Source: Flavobacterium fontis (GTDB taxonomy: Bacteria; Bacteroidota; Bacteroidia; Flavobacteriales; Flavobacteriaceae). From it: a stretch of DNA of 64,000 bases. Made by a program: the position numbers and the translations under genes. Within the stretch, counting starts at the first letter, position 1. The number at the start of each line of letters is the position of its first letter. Below are positions 53,822 through 62,376 of the stretch, in pieces. The notes below the pieces were generated by a model. It saw only the letters and a program-made list of their open reading frames with translations, was not told where the DNA came from and made no database searches. The DNA lies in contig NZ_FQVQ01000015.1 in NCBI RefSeq assembly GCF_900129405.1, forward strand, positions 16,920 through 80,919, in the 5' to 3' direction.

Positions 53822-54364
53822 ATGAGCCGTAAAATCTACCATCGACATAATTTTCACAAGCATACCTTTTGTGTCTTTCAGGAGGTCGATGTTGCGCTTA
53901 TCAAAGGGATGCAACCCGATTATACGAGTGCTTCGGGGAGTTCGTACTATTTTACAGAAGCGGGAGTTTATCGGTATTCCAACCACTGGGGAAGGGCGGC
54001 CAATTGCAAATGGAGGCTGACCTCGCTTCAATCCTCACGCTACTCGGGTTCAGTGCTTGGGTACGCCAATTGGTCTGATTTCTTACCGGATAATGAAATT
54101 GAAAAATTGTATGCGATAGAAATCGACTTTGCTCATCGAACCGCTCAGTATCATCACAAATTGAGTAAAGAATTTCCTGAAAACACCGTTTTTCGAACCG
54201 CCCCTGAAACGCTCAAACGGTTGAAAGTCATTCGGCAGCACCTCAAAGAAGAGGCATGGTTGCAGTATTTTGAGGGTGATCCAACGGAAATGCGACAACA
54301 TATTTTAACCCTATGGAATACAGGAACTGAGTCGTTAGAGATAATTAAAAGAAGGTTTTTGTGA
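53822..54364 (+). CDS. Unrecognised conserved-looking protein
   Basis: A 180-residue soluble protein, basic and rich in aromatics, starting at the ATG at 53822. NHWGRAANCKWRLTSLQ is the most distinctive stretch. I recall similar proteins of unknown function in other Flavobacteria. No domain can be assigned. Divergent from blaI, 126 bases between starts. A perfect -7 TATCTTTG (53810-53817) lies 4 bases before the ATG, so the mRNA would have no leader. Confidence 0.72.
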   Translation: MSRKIYHRHNFHKHTFCVFQEVDVALIKGMQPDYTSASGSSYYFTEAGVYRYSNHWGRAANCKWRLTSLQSSRYSGSVLGYANWSDFLPDNEIEKLYAIEIDFAHRTAQYHHKLSKEFPENTVFRTAPETLKRLKVIRQHLKEEAWLQYFEGDPTEMRQHILTLWNTGTESLEIIKRRFL

Positions 54365-54382
54365 GGGTGTTGAAATGGTTAG

Positions 54383-54485
54383 CTTCTGAGATTCTGAGCC
54401 TCTGAGCTTCTGAGCCTTTACTGCCAACTGTTCACTGCTCACTGCCAACTGCTTACTGCTCACTGAACACTGAATACTGAACACT
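54383..54485. repeat. ACTGNNN heptamer tract
   Basis: A TTCTGAG-type block (about 54383-54416) followed by about ten heptamers ACTGCCA, ACTGTTC, ACTGCTC, ACTGCTT, ACTGAAC, ACTGAAT (54420-54485). The tract fills the gap between the convergent 180-residue gene and the MFS gene and reaches the MFS stop codon. Same heptamer family as at 36.06 kb, opposite strand. Confidence 0.85.
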
Positions 54486-55704
54486 ACATCTTTTCCTTTT
54501 GTACCCATCGGTATACGCCATAGCCCGCGGCGGTTCCTAGTAAGCCTAGGGTGCCCATAACCCACCAATTGGTAGCATACCCATAGCGATCTACAACATT
54601 CATTCCGATTTTGGCACTCAAAATATGCGCGGCGGAATAGCTCATGGTGAATATGGCCATATACCGGCCTTCATGTCCTTTGGGGGCGCGACTCAAAGCG
54701 AATGTATTTGAAAACGGGAAAGCAAACATTTCAGCAAAGGTCATAAACAACATCATTACAATAAGAATACCCGCCCATTGATTGATAAGCAATAAGAATA
54801 GGCTGAGACTCATAAAAAAACAGCCCCAGGTTACCATCTTTACTTTGTCTATTTTTTTGCGTTCAACGGCACTTACGATAGGCATTTCAAGGAAGAAAAC
54901 CAATACTCCGTTGAGCGTAAGTAGCAAACCCGTTTGAAGTTCGCTCAATCCAAATTGAATGCGGTGGTAGAGGGGAATGGTCGTAAAAAGTTGGAAGAAT
55001 AAAATTCCCGTAATGACACAGCAAAAGAGAAACAGCCAGAAAGGCCCATCCGCGAATACCGATTTTCGTTGAGCTTCCAAAGAGGCTTTGGTTTCAGCAT
55101 CGATAGGGGGGCGTTTCTTTTCTTTCACTTTTGCCACAAAAATGAGAATGGCAATAATGCAGGTAGCCCCATCTACCCAAAACAATCCTTTGTATCCCAA
55201 GCCCATGATGATCCATCCGCCCAATGCAGGTCCCGCGGCAAATCCCAAATTGATGGCTAAACGAACCAAGGTCAATGCACGTGTTCGATTTTCAGGTTTG
55301 GCATAAGCACCAATAGACACAAACATGGCGGGGCGAAACATATCGGCAATCACCATGATGATAAAAATAGCGATGCACAGTCCTACAAAACTTTGAATAT
55401 ATTGTAACCCAAAAAAAGCTAATCCGCTAGTGAATAAGCTGAATACCATTATTTTATAAAATCCTATCTTATCGGATAGTTTACCTCCAAGCCAGGATCC
55501 CAACATCGAACCCAGACCAAAAAAAAACAGAATCCAACCGACTTCGTTGTAATCAAAATGCAAATCTTCTTTGAGGTATTTCGACAAAAAGGGGAGTACC
55601 ATCGTGCCCGCTCGATTGATGAACGTAATCAAGGTAAGTATCCAAATTTCTCGGGAAAATCCTTTAAAATTGGCGATATATCGACGTAGGGCAGCTCGTA
55701 ACAT
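54484..55704 (-). CDS. Major facilitator superfamily transporter
   Basis: A 406-residue 12-segment transporter. MFS loop 2-3 motif GSWLGGKLSDKIGFYK (residues 68-83) and ALTLVRLAINLGFAAGPALGGWI (TM5 motif) are clear, as in drug/H+ antiporters of the DHA1 type. No specific substrate. Single gene. Confidence 0.92.
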   Translation of the reverse strand: MLRAALRRYIANFKGFSREIWILTLITFINRAGTMVLPFLSKYLKEDLHFDYNEVGWILFFFGLGSMLGSWLGGKLSDKIGFYKIMVFSLFTSGLAFFGLQYIQSFVGLCIAIFIIMVIADMFRPAMFVSIGAYAKPENRTRALTLVRLAINLGFAAGPALGGWIIMGLGYKGLFWVDGATCIIAILIFVAKVKEKKRPPIDAETKASLEAQRKSVFADGPFWLFLFCCVITGILFFQLFTTIPLYHRIQFGLSELQTGLLLTLNGVLVFFLEMPIVSAVERKKIDKVKMVTWGCFFMSLSLFLLLINQWAGILIVMMLFMTFAEMFAFPFSNTFALSRAPKGHEGRYMAIFTMSYSAAHILSAKIGMNVVDRYGYATNWWVMGTLGLLGTAAGYGVYRWVQKEKM

Positions 55705-55775
55705 GAGGCAAAAGTAGCGATTATCTTTGGCTTATGATAACGGATGCTACAGATTCATGTTTGCACGATTAATCG

Positions 55776-56981
55776 TTAGAGTTTGAGTAAATAATTGATC
55801 AATGGAGTGTCGATGCTATAGCGATATTCGGTTTGAGAATCATTTTTTTTCCGTCCCCATTTTTCGCCCAATAAACGAACTAATACTTTATCTTGCTTGG
55901 GGTAAATGGCTAATAAGTGTCCAAATTCACCACCGTGCTGTAGGTAAAAGTTTTGGTTTTGAATTTCATACAAGGGTAAATGAAATTGATAGGCTAAAGT
56001 GGTAATTCTTTCAATTTCAGTTACAGAAAGGGATTCGCTCAAGGCATTCCCAAGCGTTAGATAAGTCCACGAGGTATCCGCCATTTTCCATAAAACCTTT
56101 AGCGCTTTATCATTCGGGTTAATGTGTTCAAGTTGTTCTAATGTTGTTTTTGGAATCTGAATTACCTCTTGAAAAGGCAAACATCGAATTCCCATGGCAT
56201 ATCCATATTTTTGCGCCATCGCATTGGTAAGAGGAATTTGAAACATCATTGTACACCATTGCTCCGAAATAATGCGGTTCCCTTTCCAAAGTCCTTTTTG
56301 ACTCAATAATTGGCCGATTTTAAGCAAGTCCGTTGCATTCATAGCGAGTCCATCCATACCCCAAGTTTGCCCAGTAGCATCTTTATTCCAAGAATAATTA
56401 CTTATTTCTAAGGGTTGGAATACGTTTTTTTGAATGAAATCAGAGAGGGGTAGTCCAGAGACCTTTTGCACAATCCCTGAGAGTAAGTTATAGGCTGTAT
56501 TGTTGTAAAAAAATACGGTTCCTGCGGGGACTCTAACGGGTTGATTGAGTGCATAGGCCACAAAGTCAGACTCAGGATAAATCAATTGGGAGCCGTTGGC
56601 AGCTTCTATTCCGGAAGTGTGTTGAAGGACATGACGAATGGTAATCTTACTTTTTAAGGAATCCTTTGCCCAAACTGGATAATAAGTGGCTACAGGAACC
56701 TCACAGTGTGGAATTTTTTTCTGATCAATTAAAATTCCGATAGCTAGGCTAGAAAAAACTTTAGTAATGGAGTAAAGAGGAAAAAGGGCATCAGGGTTTC
56801 CTCGATACGTTTCATTAATTACGCATTCGTTTTGCATAGAAACAACCAATCGATCGGTTTTCATTTGCTTATTTAAGGCAATCATTTCCTCTTTTACAAC
56901 AGGATTTACTTGTGTCTGACCCATCAATCCAGCGTGAAATAACATTATTATTGCCGTTACAATACTAAATAGGGAACGCAT
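55776..56981 (-). CDS. Exported serine hydrolase, class C beta-lactamase/PBP-like
   Basis: A 401-residue protein with a signal peptide (ending LMGQ). Active-site Ser in SITK (LYSITKVFSSLAIG), YNN as the second motif (VFFYNNTAYNLLSG), and HGG as the KTG equivalent (QHGGEFGHLL). This is the class C-like esterase/D-aminopeptidase pattern (EstB, AmpC-like). Beta-lactam hydrolysis cannot be told from sequence. Two small or long exported-protein genes follow upstream on the same strand. Confidence 0.9.
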   Translation of the reverse strand: MRSLFSIVTAIIMLFHAGLMGQTQVNPVVKEEMIALNKQMKTDRLVVSMQNECVINETYRGNPDALFPLYSITKVFSSLAIGILIDQKKIPHCEVPVATYYPVWAKDSLKSKITIRHVLQHTSGIEAANGSQLIYPESDFVAYALNQPVRVPAGTVFFYNNTAYNLLSGIVQKVSGLPLSDFIQKNVFQPLEISNYSWNKDATGQTWGMDGLAMNATDLLKIGQLLSQKGLWKGNRIISEQWCTMMFQIPLTNAMAQKYGYAMGIRCLPFQEVIQIPKTTLEQLEHINPNDKALKVLWKMADTSWTYLTLGNALSESLSVTEIERITTLAYQFHLPLYEIQNQNFYLQHGGEFGHLLAIYPKQDKVLVRLLGEKWGRKKNDSQTEYRYSIDTPLINYLLKL

Positions 56982-57020
56982 AAAGTTGCAAAGGATTGGT
57001 TTGTTACTCTTTTTCTAAGA

Positions 57021-57221
57021 TTAATTTTCTTCCTTTTTTTGGAATGTAAAAAAGTCTTTGAGTAGGACTCCAACAGCGAACAAAAAAGCGATCAAATAAA
57101 GGGTGTCCAATACTGGTTTTTCGAAGCTAAATGTTGTAAAGTTAAAATGGACATAGCATTTGTAGCCCGTTACTAGAGCAATTAAAAGCGCAAAGACATT
57201 GAGACGTTTTTGGGATTTCAT
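57021..57221 (-). CDS. Small two-helix membrane protein
   Basis: A 66-residue protein with two hydrophobic segments (about 8-24 and 36-54) and a charged C-terminus (FTFQKKEEN). Located between the S41 and serine hydrolase genes with 30-40-base gaps. Function unknown. Confidence 0.65.
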   Translation of the reverse strand: MKSQKRLNVFALLIALVTGYKCYVHFNFTTFSFEKPVLDTLYLIAFLFAVGVLLKDFFTFQKKEEN

Positions 57222-57251
57222 AGGTCATATGATTAAAATTACTAATTTTTA

Positions 57252-58688
57252 TTATTCCTTCTCCAACACCCCTTTGACATGTGTAATCCAGGTTGCTGGG
57301 GGGAGTTGATCCAGTCGGTATTCGGGTATAAAACCGGTTTGATCGATGGGCGCCGTATCGGTCCAATGCGATTTAACGATGGGTATTGTCAGATAAAAGC
57401 TTGAAAAGGGAAGTGGGGTTGGGGTTGACATGCCTTCATAGTCCATCATGCCGTAGGTGGGCGTCCCGAAGCGCCGTGTTTTTTCACTTTGTTGACTGAG
57501 ATAAAAAAAGTATTCGGTTGAACTTCCCCCGAAACCATCGACGATTAGGGCCACTTTTTTGGGATTACCTTTGGGCACGTCCATGGGAAAAGTGACACCA
57601 GGAATAGGGTAGAAGGGAAGCTTAGTCGTGGTCAACTCTTCGTAGGCGCTTCGATAGGCTTGTACAGTCGCTTCGGGAAAGTATTTTTGATAGGCTTCGG
57701 GTATGGGTTGTGTAGCAAAAAATTCAAGATCCTTTCGTTTCAAATGCACATTGTCGGGGGTGACACGTACGTAGGTATCGCGTTGGTGAATCGGTTGGGT
57801 GAGTAAATAGGGAATGAGGGACACCCAACCCGAACTTCCGCCGCCGTTACCCGTAAGGTCAATAATCAAGTTTTCACACGATTTGATAGCCGCGTCGTTT
57901 TGTTGAACCCAATTTTGAAGGGTTTCTTCGTTGTTTAAAAAGGTTGGGATTTTTATCCATGCGGTTTTGTTGGAAAGCTTTTCAAATCGTAGGCCATGTT
58001 GTTGATTTTTCCAGGTTTCCAATTCGATCCGCTCGGAGGCATTCATGGTTTGAGGAAAGATTTTTCCCCACATTTCATGACTCCATAATTGCAACAAATT
58101 ACCGATTTGTCGCGCAGGGCGTGGTGTTGTGATAAAACTTTCCCGATTTTGATACACATATCCTTGTGGCGTAACCGTGAGTTGCACATAGACCATCCCC
58201 GGGCGATACGCCTGTTCTTGCGAACTCAGAACAATACCGGTGAACGTAGTATCATTTTCCCGTTGAATACCTAGGGTGAGTTTGCCGTCGGGATGGGTCC
58301 AAATGCCCTCGAGTGCATGCCGATTGGGTTGGAGGCACTGTTTTTTAAAAACCGATTCCGTTATCGGTTTATCGCCCCAAGGATATTCAGATGAGGGAAT
58401 ATAGGAAAGGATAAAATGTTTGTCTTTAAAAAAGTGAATGTAGCTCGCCAACAAGTCATAGCATTGTTTGGGTTGGGTAACCGTGGGCGTTGCTTTCTGG
58501 AGTTGGTTAACGAGTTCTTGATAGGTTTTTTGGGTTTGCGGCGTTACTTTCACGGGAAATCCAGCATAATTAGCCTCGGTTTCACGCTGTAAAGTCGAAA
58601 AATTTGCGGCACAGTCACAGGAATCGGTTTGTGCTATCAGCGAAATACTATGCCAAACGAACCCAAGGAAAATGAATTTTCGTAACAT
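57252..58688 (-). CDS. Exported S41 family peptidase
   Basis: A 478-residue protein from the ATG at 58688 (signal peptide ending SLIAQ). The C-terminal half has the S41 (tail-specific protease-like) pattern: LIIDLTGNGGGSSGWVS, then VALIVDGFGGSSTEYFFYL with the catalytic Ser, and TYGMMDYEGM. The N-terminal half is a helical-plus-beta region without PDZ. Several Flavobacteria proteins of this type are annotated as S41 peptidases. Substrate unknown. Confidence 0.88.
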   Translation of the reverse strand: MLRKFIFLGFVWHSISLIAQTDSCDCAANFSTLQRETEANYAGFPVKVTPQTQKTYQELVNQLQKATPTVTQPKQCYDLLASYIHFFKDKHFILSYIPSSEYPWGDKPITESVFKKQCLQPNRHALEGIWTHPDGKLTLGIQRENDTTFTGIVLSSQEQAYRPGMVYVQLTVTPQGYVYQNRESFITTPRPARQIGNLLQLWSHEMWGKIFPQTMNASERIELETWKNQQHGLRFEKLSNKTAWIKIPTFLNNEETLQNWVQQNDAAIKSCENLIIDLTGNGGGSSGWVSLIPYLLTQPIHQRDTYVRVTPDNVHLKRKDLEFFATQPIPEAYQKYFPEATVQAYRSAYEELTTTKLPFYPIPGVTFPMDVPKGNPKKVALIVDGFGGSSTEYFFYLSQQSEKTRRFGTPTYGMMDYEGMSTPTPLPFSSFYLTIPIVKSHWTDTAPIDQTGFIPEYRLDQLPPATWITHVKGVLEKE

Positions 58689-59090
58689 TCGGTTAGTTTT
58701 TGGTGGTATACTTAGGGTATTAAACTCCTCTAAGGTATGTTTTTTTTTTAAATTGTGAAATCGACACTTTTTTATGGCATTAATTAATTGTATAAAAAGC
58801 AACAATATTCAGAAAATCAAATATGTGCGTCTCACATAGAATTTTCAAGCTAATGATAACCAACAATTGACTTCCTTGATCTATTTCAGAAGGAAAATGC
58901 AAGGCTCGAAAAACTATCATGAGCGGAATTGGTTGGAGAAGGAGGTTCTTTAGAAATCGAACGTTACGCTGTCCCCAGACTGGTACAATGTTAGAGAACT
59001 TTACATTATTTTAAGCTAAAATAGAGACGTGGGGAAAGAAGTTCAATTCAAGAAAAACCAACTTTTGAGTGAAGCCCCTGTTATGTATGG
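58689..59090. other. 402-base region without a gene; left end of the cassette-like array
   Basis: No ORF with a good start. Short in-frame stretches (for example FLDLFQKENARLEKLS, about 58875-58925, ended by TGA) look like decayed coding sequence of unknown origin. ATAAC near 58856 and GTTAT near 59080 (GCCCCTGTTATG) could be diverged spacer ends. The segment at 59034-59060 carries the GAAAGAAGTTCAATTCAAG module seen again at 60.4 kb. Confidence 0.45.
59034..59060. repeat. 3' module copy 1 (GTTCAATTCAAGAAA)
   Basis: GAAAGAAGTTCAATTCAAGA then AAAACCA, 31 bases after the stop of the gene above it. Copies 2 and 3 at 59777-59803 and 60384-60405 stand 33 and 36 bases after their gene stops. Confidence 0.75.
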
Positions 59091-59678
59091 TTATTCCTTT
59101 AGTTCGTTAAATTCTTCTTTCAAAAGATTTAATAATTCAACAAAAGAATTCAATTCGTCTACTTCGGGATAATGTTCAAAATAAGTTTCAGGATTTGAAT
59201 ATGAAACTTTGTTTAATCTATCTCCATTGCGAACAATAACTTGATAATATTGGCCATCTGTTACGGAAACTTTCTGCCAATGTAATTCATATTCTCCACG
59301 TACATTTGTTATTTCACCTTTCTTTTTGAGTTTGTATTTTATTTTATCCCAATCAGCTAAATTTTCAATGTTTGTATTTAACATTTTCAGCCACAATAAG
59401 TCAAAGTCAGTTTTTACAGTAACTTGAATTTTTTCAAAGCGACTTTTTTCATTTTCATTCCTTGCGCTGTAACATTTAAAAAATTCAACATTCCAACTTT
59501 TGTCTGTTTTCTGATAGATTCTAAAAAGTTCTGAGTAATTCGTAAGTGCAGCAAACTTATATACTCTGATTTCTTTTTGATAAGTCAAAGAATCTGGAAT
59601 ATTAATTATTTGATTCGTTGATTGACTAAATGTAACTGTACCAATGAATAGAAATAGAATAAAAAGGATTATCCTCAT
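59091..59678 (-). CDS. Exported protein of the cassette-like array (unit 1)
   Basis: A 195-residue protein with a signal peptide (ending VTFSQ). The mature part is beta-rich (LTYQKEIRVYKFAALTNYSE, DGQYYQVIVRNGD) and has no recognised motif. AT-rich relative to the genes at 50-58 kb. Confidence 0.7.
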   Translation of the reverse strand: MRIILFILFLFIGTVTFSQSTNQIINIPDSLTYQKEIRVYKFAALTNYSELFRIYQKTDKSWNVEFFKCYSARNENEKSRFEKIQVTVKTDFDLLWLKMLNTNIENLADWDKIKYKLKKKGEITNVRGEYELHWQKVSVTDGQYYQVIVRNGDRLNKVSYSNPETYFEHYPEVDELNSFVELLNLLKEEFNELKE

Positions 59679-59776
59679 AAGCAGTTATATAATTTCGAAT
59701 AACGTATCGCAGCCTCTCGACTGAGGCCATTCTAGCAAACGACATGCTTTATACAAAGATAAAATATAATCACTTA

Positions 59777-59803
59777 GAAAGCTGTTCAATTCAGGAAAAA
59801 CCA
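59777..59803. repeat. 3' module copy 2
   Basis: GAAAGCTGTTCAATTCAGGA then AAAACCA. Three differences from copy 1. Same position relative to its gene. Confidence 0.7.
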
Positions 59804-59835
59804 GCAATGTTCACGAAGAGGTTATATTTTCTAGT

Positions 59836-60252
59836 TTAATTAGCACTTCCAATCCATAATTGATCTGAAAAATCTGTCGCTACTTCAACTAAATTACTTC
59901 CATTGATATTGCATGAATAAATAGAGGTTGATTGTGCCGTTGGATTAAGAACTTGAAAAAAAACTGTTTGCCCGTCAGGTGAAAGTTTAGGATTTGCATT
60001 TCCATTCACATTATTGAATCTCAAATTACTTGGAAGATTAATTGGAATTTGAGTTGGATTGGAGCCATCATAGTTACAAATCCAAATAGATTGAGTTGGG
60101 CCCCACTTGCAATAAACTATTTTTTCAATTGGGGTTGAATTTACAGCGTTGTTATTTTTTTCAGAATCTGAGTTTGAACAACTAATTTGAAATAAAATTC
60201 CAGCCACAAAGAAAGCGAAAAGATACATTGAGCTTTTGAAGAAGTTTTTCAT
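59836..60252 (-). CDS. Lipoprotein with truncated TolB-like propeller (unit 2)
   Basis: A 138-residue lipoprotein with lipobox FQISC (Cys about residue 25). The mature part has two TolB/WD40-like blades: IVYCKWGPTQSIWICNYDGSNPTQIPI (key residues IWICNYDGSN) and NANPKLSPDGQTVFFQV. A TolB propeller normally has six or more blades, so this is a fragment that has become, or remains, a separate gene. Confidence 0.75.
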   Translation of the reverse strand: MKNFFKSSMYLFAFFVAGILFQISCSNSDSEKNNNAVNSTPIEKIVYCKWGPTQSIWICNYDGSNPTQIPINLPSNLRFNNVNGNANPKLSPDGQTVFFQVLNPTAQSTSIYSCNINGSNLVEVATDFSDQLWIGSAN

Positions 60253-60383
60253 ATGATAAAAAATTTAGGTTGCTACTACTATGTGTTTCGGATAAGAACT
60301 GATTACAAAGTTTTTTTAAGCACTGGTTTGAGGCAAAGACCGCGAGAGACTTTCTTCCTAAAATGATAAAATGTTTTCGTGAA

Positions 60384-60405
60384 GAAAGAAGTTCAATTCA
60401 AGAAA
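60384..60405. repeat. 3' module copy 3
   Basis: GAAAGAAGTTCAATTCAAGA then AA, identical to copy 1 over 22 bases. It lies 36 bases after the stop of unit 3. Confidence 0.75.
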
Positions 60406-60440
60406 GTCTATTTATAGTGCAGACATTCTGATAGCTATTG

Positions 60441-60965
60441 TTATTTTACCTGAAACGAATTGAAGAAATCGTTAATCTTTGAGTTTCCATCATTTTCTTT
60501 CGGACAATATACAATCAAGCCGCAATATTTATTTTTTACAATATACATTCTCATATTCGCGATTATTTGGTCATTATTAAAACTCAATTTTACCTCTCTT
60601 CCTGAATATACTCCAAGTGATATCGCTTTTTCAGATATTAAAATGGCTTTATGATTTCTAACGGAGCCTGCGATAGCAGCATCGAAAAATTTTTTTTCTT
60701 CAGATAATGAGTTTTTTGGGATTTCATTGTAAGAAAAATGATATCTCAAATTCAACTGATCGAGACTTTTTGCATTATAAGTAAATGTATTCGCTTCAAC
60801 TTCTCCTGCCAGAGTTTGCATATTCTTTTTCTCTTCAATTGGCTTCTCGGGGAAAGATACTTTAAAATTGGGGGAATCAAGTACGTACCAATCCGTTTGA
60901 ATATTGAAACTTAGGCAAACTAAAGATAGGCCTGTAATAAGAGAGATAATTTTTATTTTATTCAT
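60441..60965 (-). CDS. Exported protein of the cassette-like array (unit 3)
   Basis: A 174-residue exported protein with signal peptide (residues 1-20). The mature part (WYVLDSPNFKVSFPEKPIEEKK, RYHFSYNEIP, YCGLIVYCPKENDGNSKINDFFNSFQVK given by key residues SPNFKVSFPEKP and INDFFNSFQV) resembles PsbP/DUF1795-like proteins that occur in many Bacteroidetes. This resemblance is recalled, not verified. Confidence 0.72.
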   Translation of the reverse strand: MNKIKIISLITGLSLVCLSFNIQTDWYVLDSPNFKVSFPEKPIEEKKNMQTLAGEVEANTFTYNAKSLDQLNLRYHFSYNEIPKNSLSEEKKFFDAAIAGSVRNHKAILISEKAISLGVYSGREVKLSFNNDQIIANMRMYIVKNKYCGLIVYCPKENDGNSKINDFFNSFQVK

Positions 60966-61001
60966 AATAAATAGTTCAATTTTAGATTCGTTATGTTTCT
61001 T

Positions 61002-61152
61002 ACTTACGTTTTTTAATCATCAATATCATTTAGCGGCTTTATATCAATTACAAACTTGGCGATCGGCGTGTTTATTGCTAAGTTAAACTATTTTAGTGAA
61101 AAAATGAGCACGACTAAAGAAAAACTAGTAATGGGGCAAAGCCACTGTAAGT
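61002..61152. repeat. Spacer with ACTTACG / CTGTAAGT ends (weaker attC-like element)
   Basis: Ends ACTTACG (61002-61008) and CTGTAAGT (61145-61152) are inverted and correspond base for base to GCTAACG / CTGTTAGC of the later spacers, with A/T changes in the core. The inner region contains a GGCTTT / AAAGCC match. Pairing is less extensive than in the spacers at 62.4 and 63.0 kb. Confidence 0.45.
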
Positions 61153-61163
61153 AGATTTTTTAA

Positions 61164-61616
61164 TTATTTAATTATACTCCACGTTGCTTTTTTTAGTAAA
61201 AATCGTTTGCTTGCTTCTTCAACATTAGTCTCTTTAGGTACTGGTATTCCTTGTTGCGCTTTACTGGCGTTTTCGTTTTGGACAAAAATGGGCAAGTCAT
61301 TTTTTTCAATTAAGATACCTGTCACTTTTAAGGTTTTTGCGTTATCTTCATCTGGATAAAAATCGATAGGCCAACCCTCCATTTTGTCTATCCATATACG
61401 GGTTCCATTTTCTAACAGCAATGCTGCTCCAAGTTTCATATTTACGGATTTCCCAATAACAATTATTTTTTTGCCAATATACTTTTTTAAAATTTCGTCA
61501 CTTGGATTTTCAATTGCAGTACTTTTTTCTTTTGGTGTGGTATTAGTAGTTGAACACGCAACGATCAAAAGAAGAAATAAGAGCAAAGTGTATCTAATAA
61601 ATCCGAAGTTGTTCAT
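61164..61616 (-). CDS. Lipoprotein of the cassette-like array (unit 4)
   Basis: A 150-residue lipoprotein, ATG at 61616, lipobox LIVAC (Cys about residue 19). Mature part has KYIGKKIIVIGKSVNMKLGAALLLENGTRIWIDKMEGWP (key residues KKIIVIGKSVN and GTRIWIDKMEGWP), a small OB-like beta domain. An in-frame ATG at 61628 is also possible. The start codon lies inside a candidate spacer end (GTTATG). Confidence 0.72.
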   Translation of the reverse strand: MNNFGFIRYTLLLFLLLIVACSTTNTTPKEKSTAIENPSDEILKKYIGKKIIVIGKSVNMKLGAALLLENGTRIWIDKMEGWPIDFYPDEDNAKTLKVTGILIEKNDLPIFVQNENASKAQQGIPVPKETNVEEASKRFLLKKATWSIIK

Positions 61617-61801
61617 AACACTGGGCATTTTTAAAATATCTGCAAACATGTTGCGACTTTCACCTGTTGTTGCTGTAGTCACGAACCAAAACAAAACTAC
61701 GGAACTTGTTTGAAAGATAAACTTGTCATCCCCTGATTATATTCCATGAGAGACGAAAATAGCATGCCCAAGCCCGGTAATTGGTGTAAACCGCTGTTAG
61801 C
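61614..61801. repeat. Spacer with GTTATG / GCTAAC ends (attC-like, tentative)
   Basis: The right end is GTTAGC (61796-61801) preceded by GTGTAAACCGCT; the left end on the reverse strand is GTTATG (61619-61614), which includes the ATG of unit 4. Inner TGGGCAT (61623-61629) pairs with ATGCCCA (61773-61779). Long spacer (188 bases). Confidence 0.4.
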
Positions 61802-61815
61802 AAATGGCTTTAATT

Positions 61816-62325
61816 TTACAATTTTAAAAAACCTTTGTAATCTTTTAGTTCAGTGAAAATTCGAATTCCTAATAGATTCCAATCCTTTTTTCCTGATATA
61901 GTATATTTATAGGTGTTGCTATTAATTTTATCAATATCGATTTCTTTGGCTTCCCAGTCTATACCGCTAACAAAACCATTCCTGTATGTATATGCATTCA
62001 ATAATCTGAATTCTTGATTGTACTCTTTAAAAGTTATAGATGCATGAATTTTTGTAATCAATTTATCTTCGATAATTATTTCTTCGTTGAAAATGTGATC
62101 ACTAATTTTTTCCTCGTCTGTTATTTTTGTTTGATCAATTATTTTGAATTGCTTCACTTCTTTTTCATTGTTTGGTTTACTAACGAATGAAAGATTTCCA
62201 AAAGCAAATATCAAAGTCGCTAACAAACCTAAGTTTTTACGAATTAGTTTTATCACTTTAAAACAAATAACAAAAAAGTAAATCAACAGTGAAATATTTA
62301 AAATGCCCCAAATTAATTCTAACAT
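61816..62325 (-). CDS. Membrane-anchored protein of the cassette-like array (unit 5)
   Basis: A 169-residue protein with an N-terminal membrane segment (about 4-24), a possible second one (31-47) and a beta-rich outer domain (IHASITFKEYNQEFRLLNAYTYRNGFVSGIDWE in key residues). No family recognised. AT-rich. It starts 52 bases from the spacer end at 62377 and stops 15 bases from the spacer end at 61801. Confidence 0.7.
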   Translation of the reverse strand: MLELIWGILNISLLIYFFVICFKVIKLIRKNLGLLATLIFAFGNLSFVSKPNNEKEVKQFKIIDQTKITDEEKISDHIFNEEIIIEDKLITKIHASITFKEYNQEFRLLNAYTYRNGFVSGIDWEAKEIDIDKINSNTYKYTISGKKDWNLLGIRIFTELKDYKGFLKL

Positions 62326-62376
62326 AATCTCAATTTTAATAATTATATCTTATTTACGCAGTTCGATAAGCTATTT

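Noticed and set aside
58875..58925. Transposase remnant near the left end of the cassette-like array
   Set aside because: The stretch FLDLFQKENARLEKLS is too short and too ordinary for a transposase call, and no terminal inverted repeats were seen.
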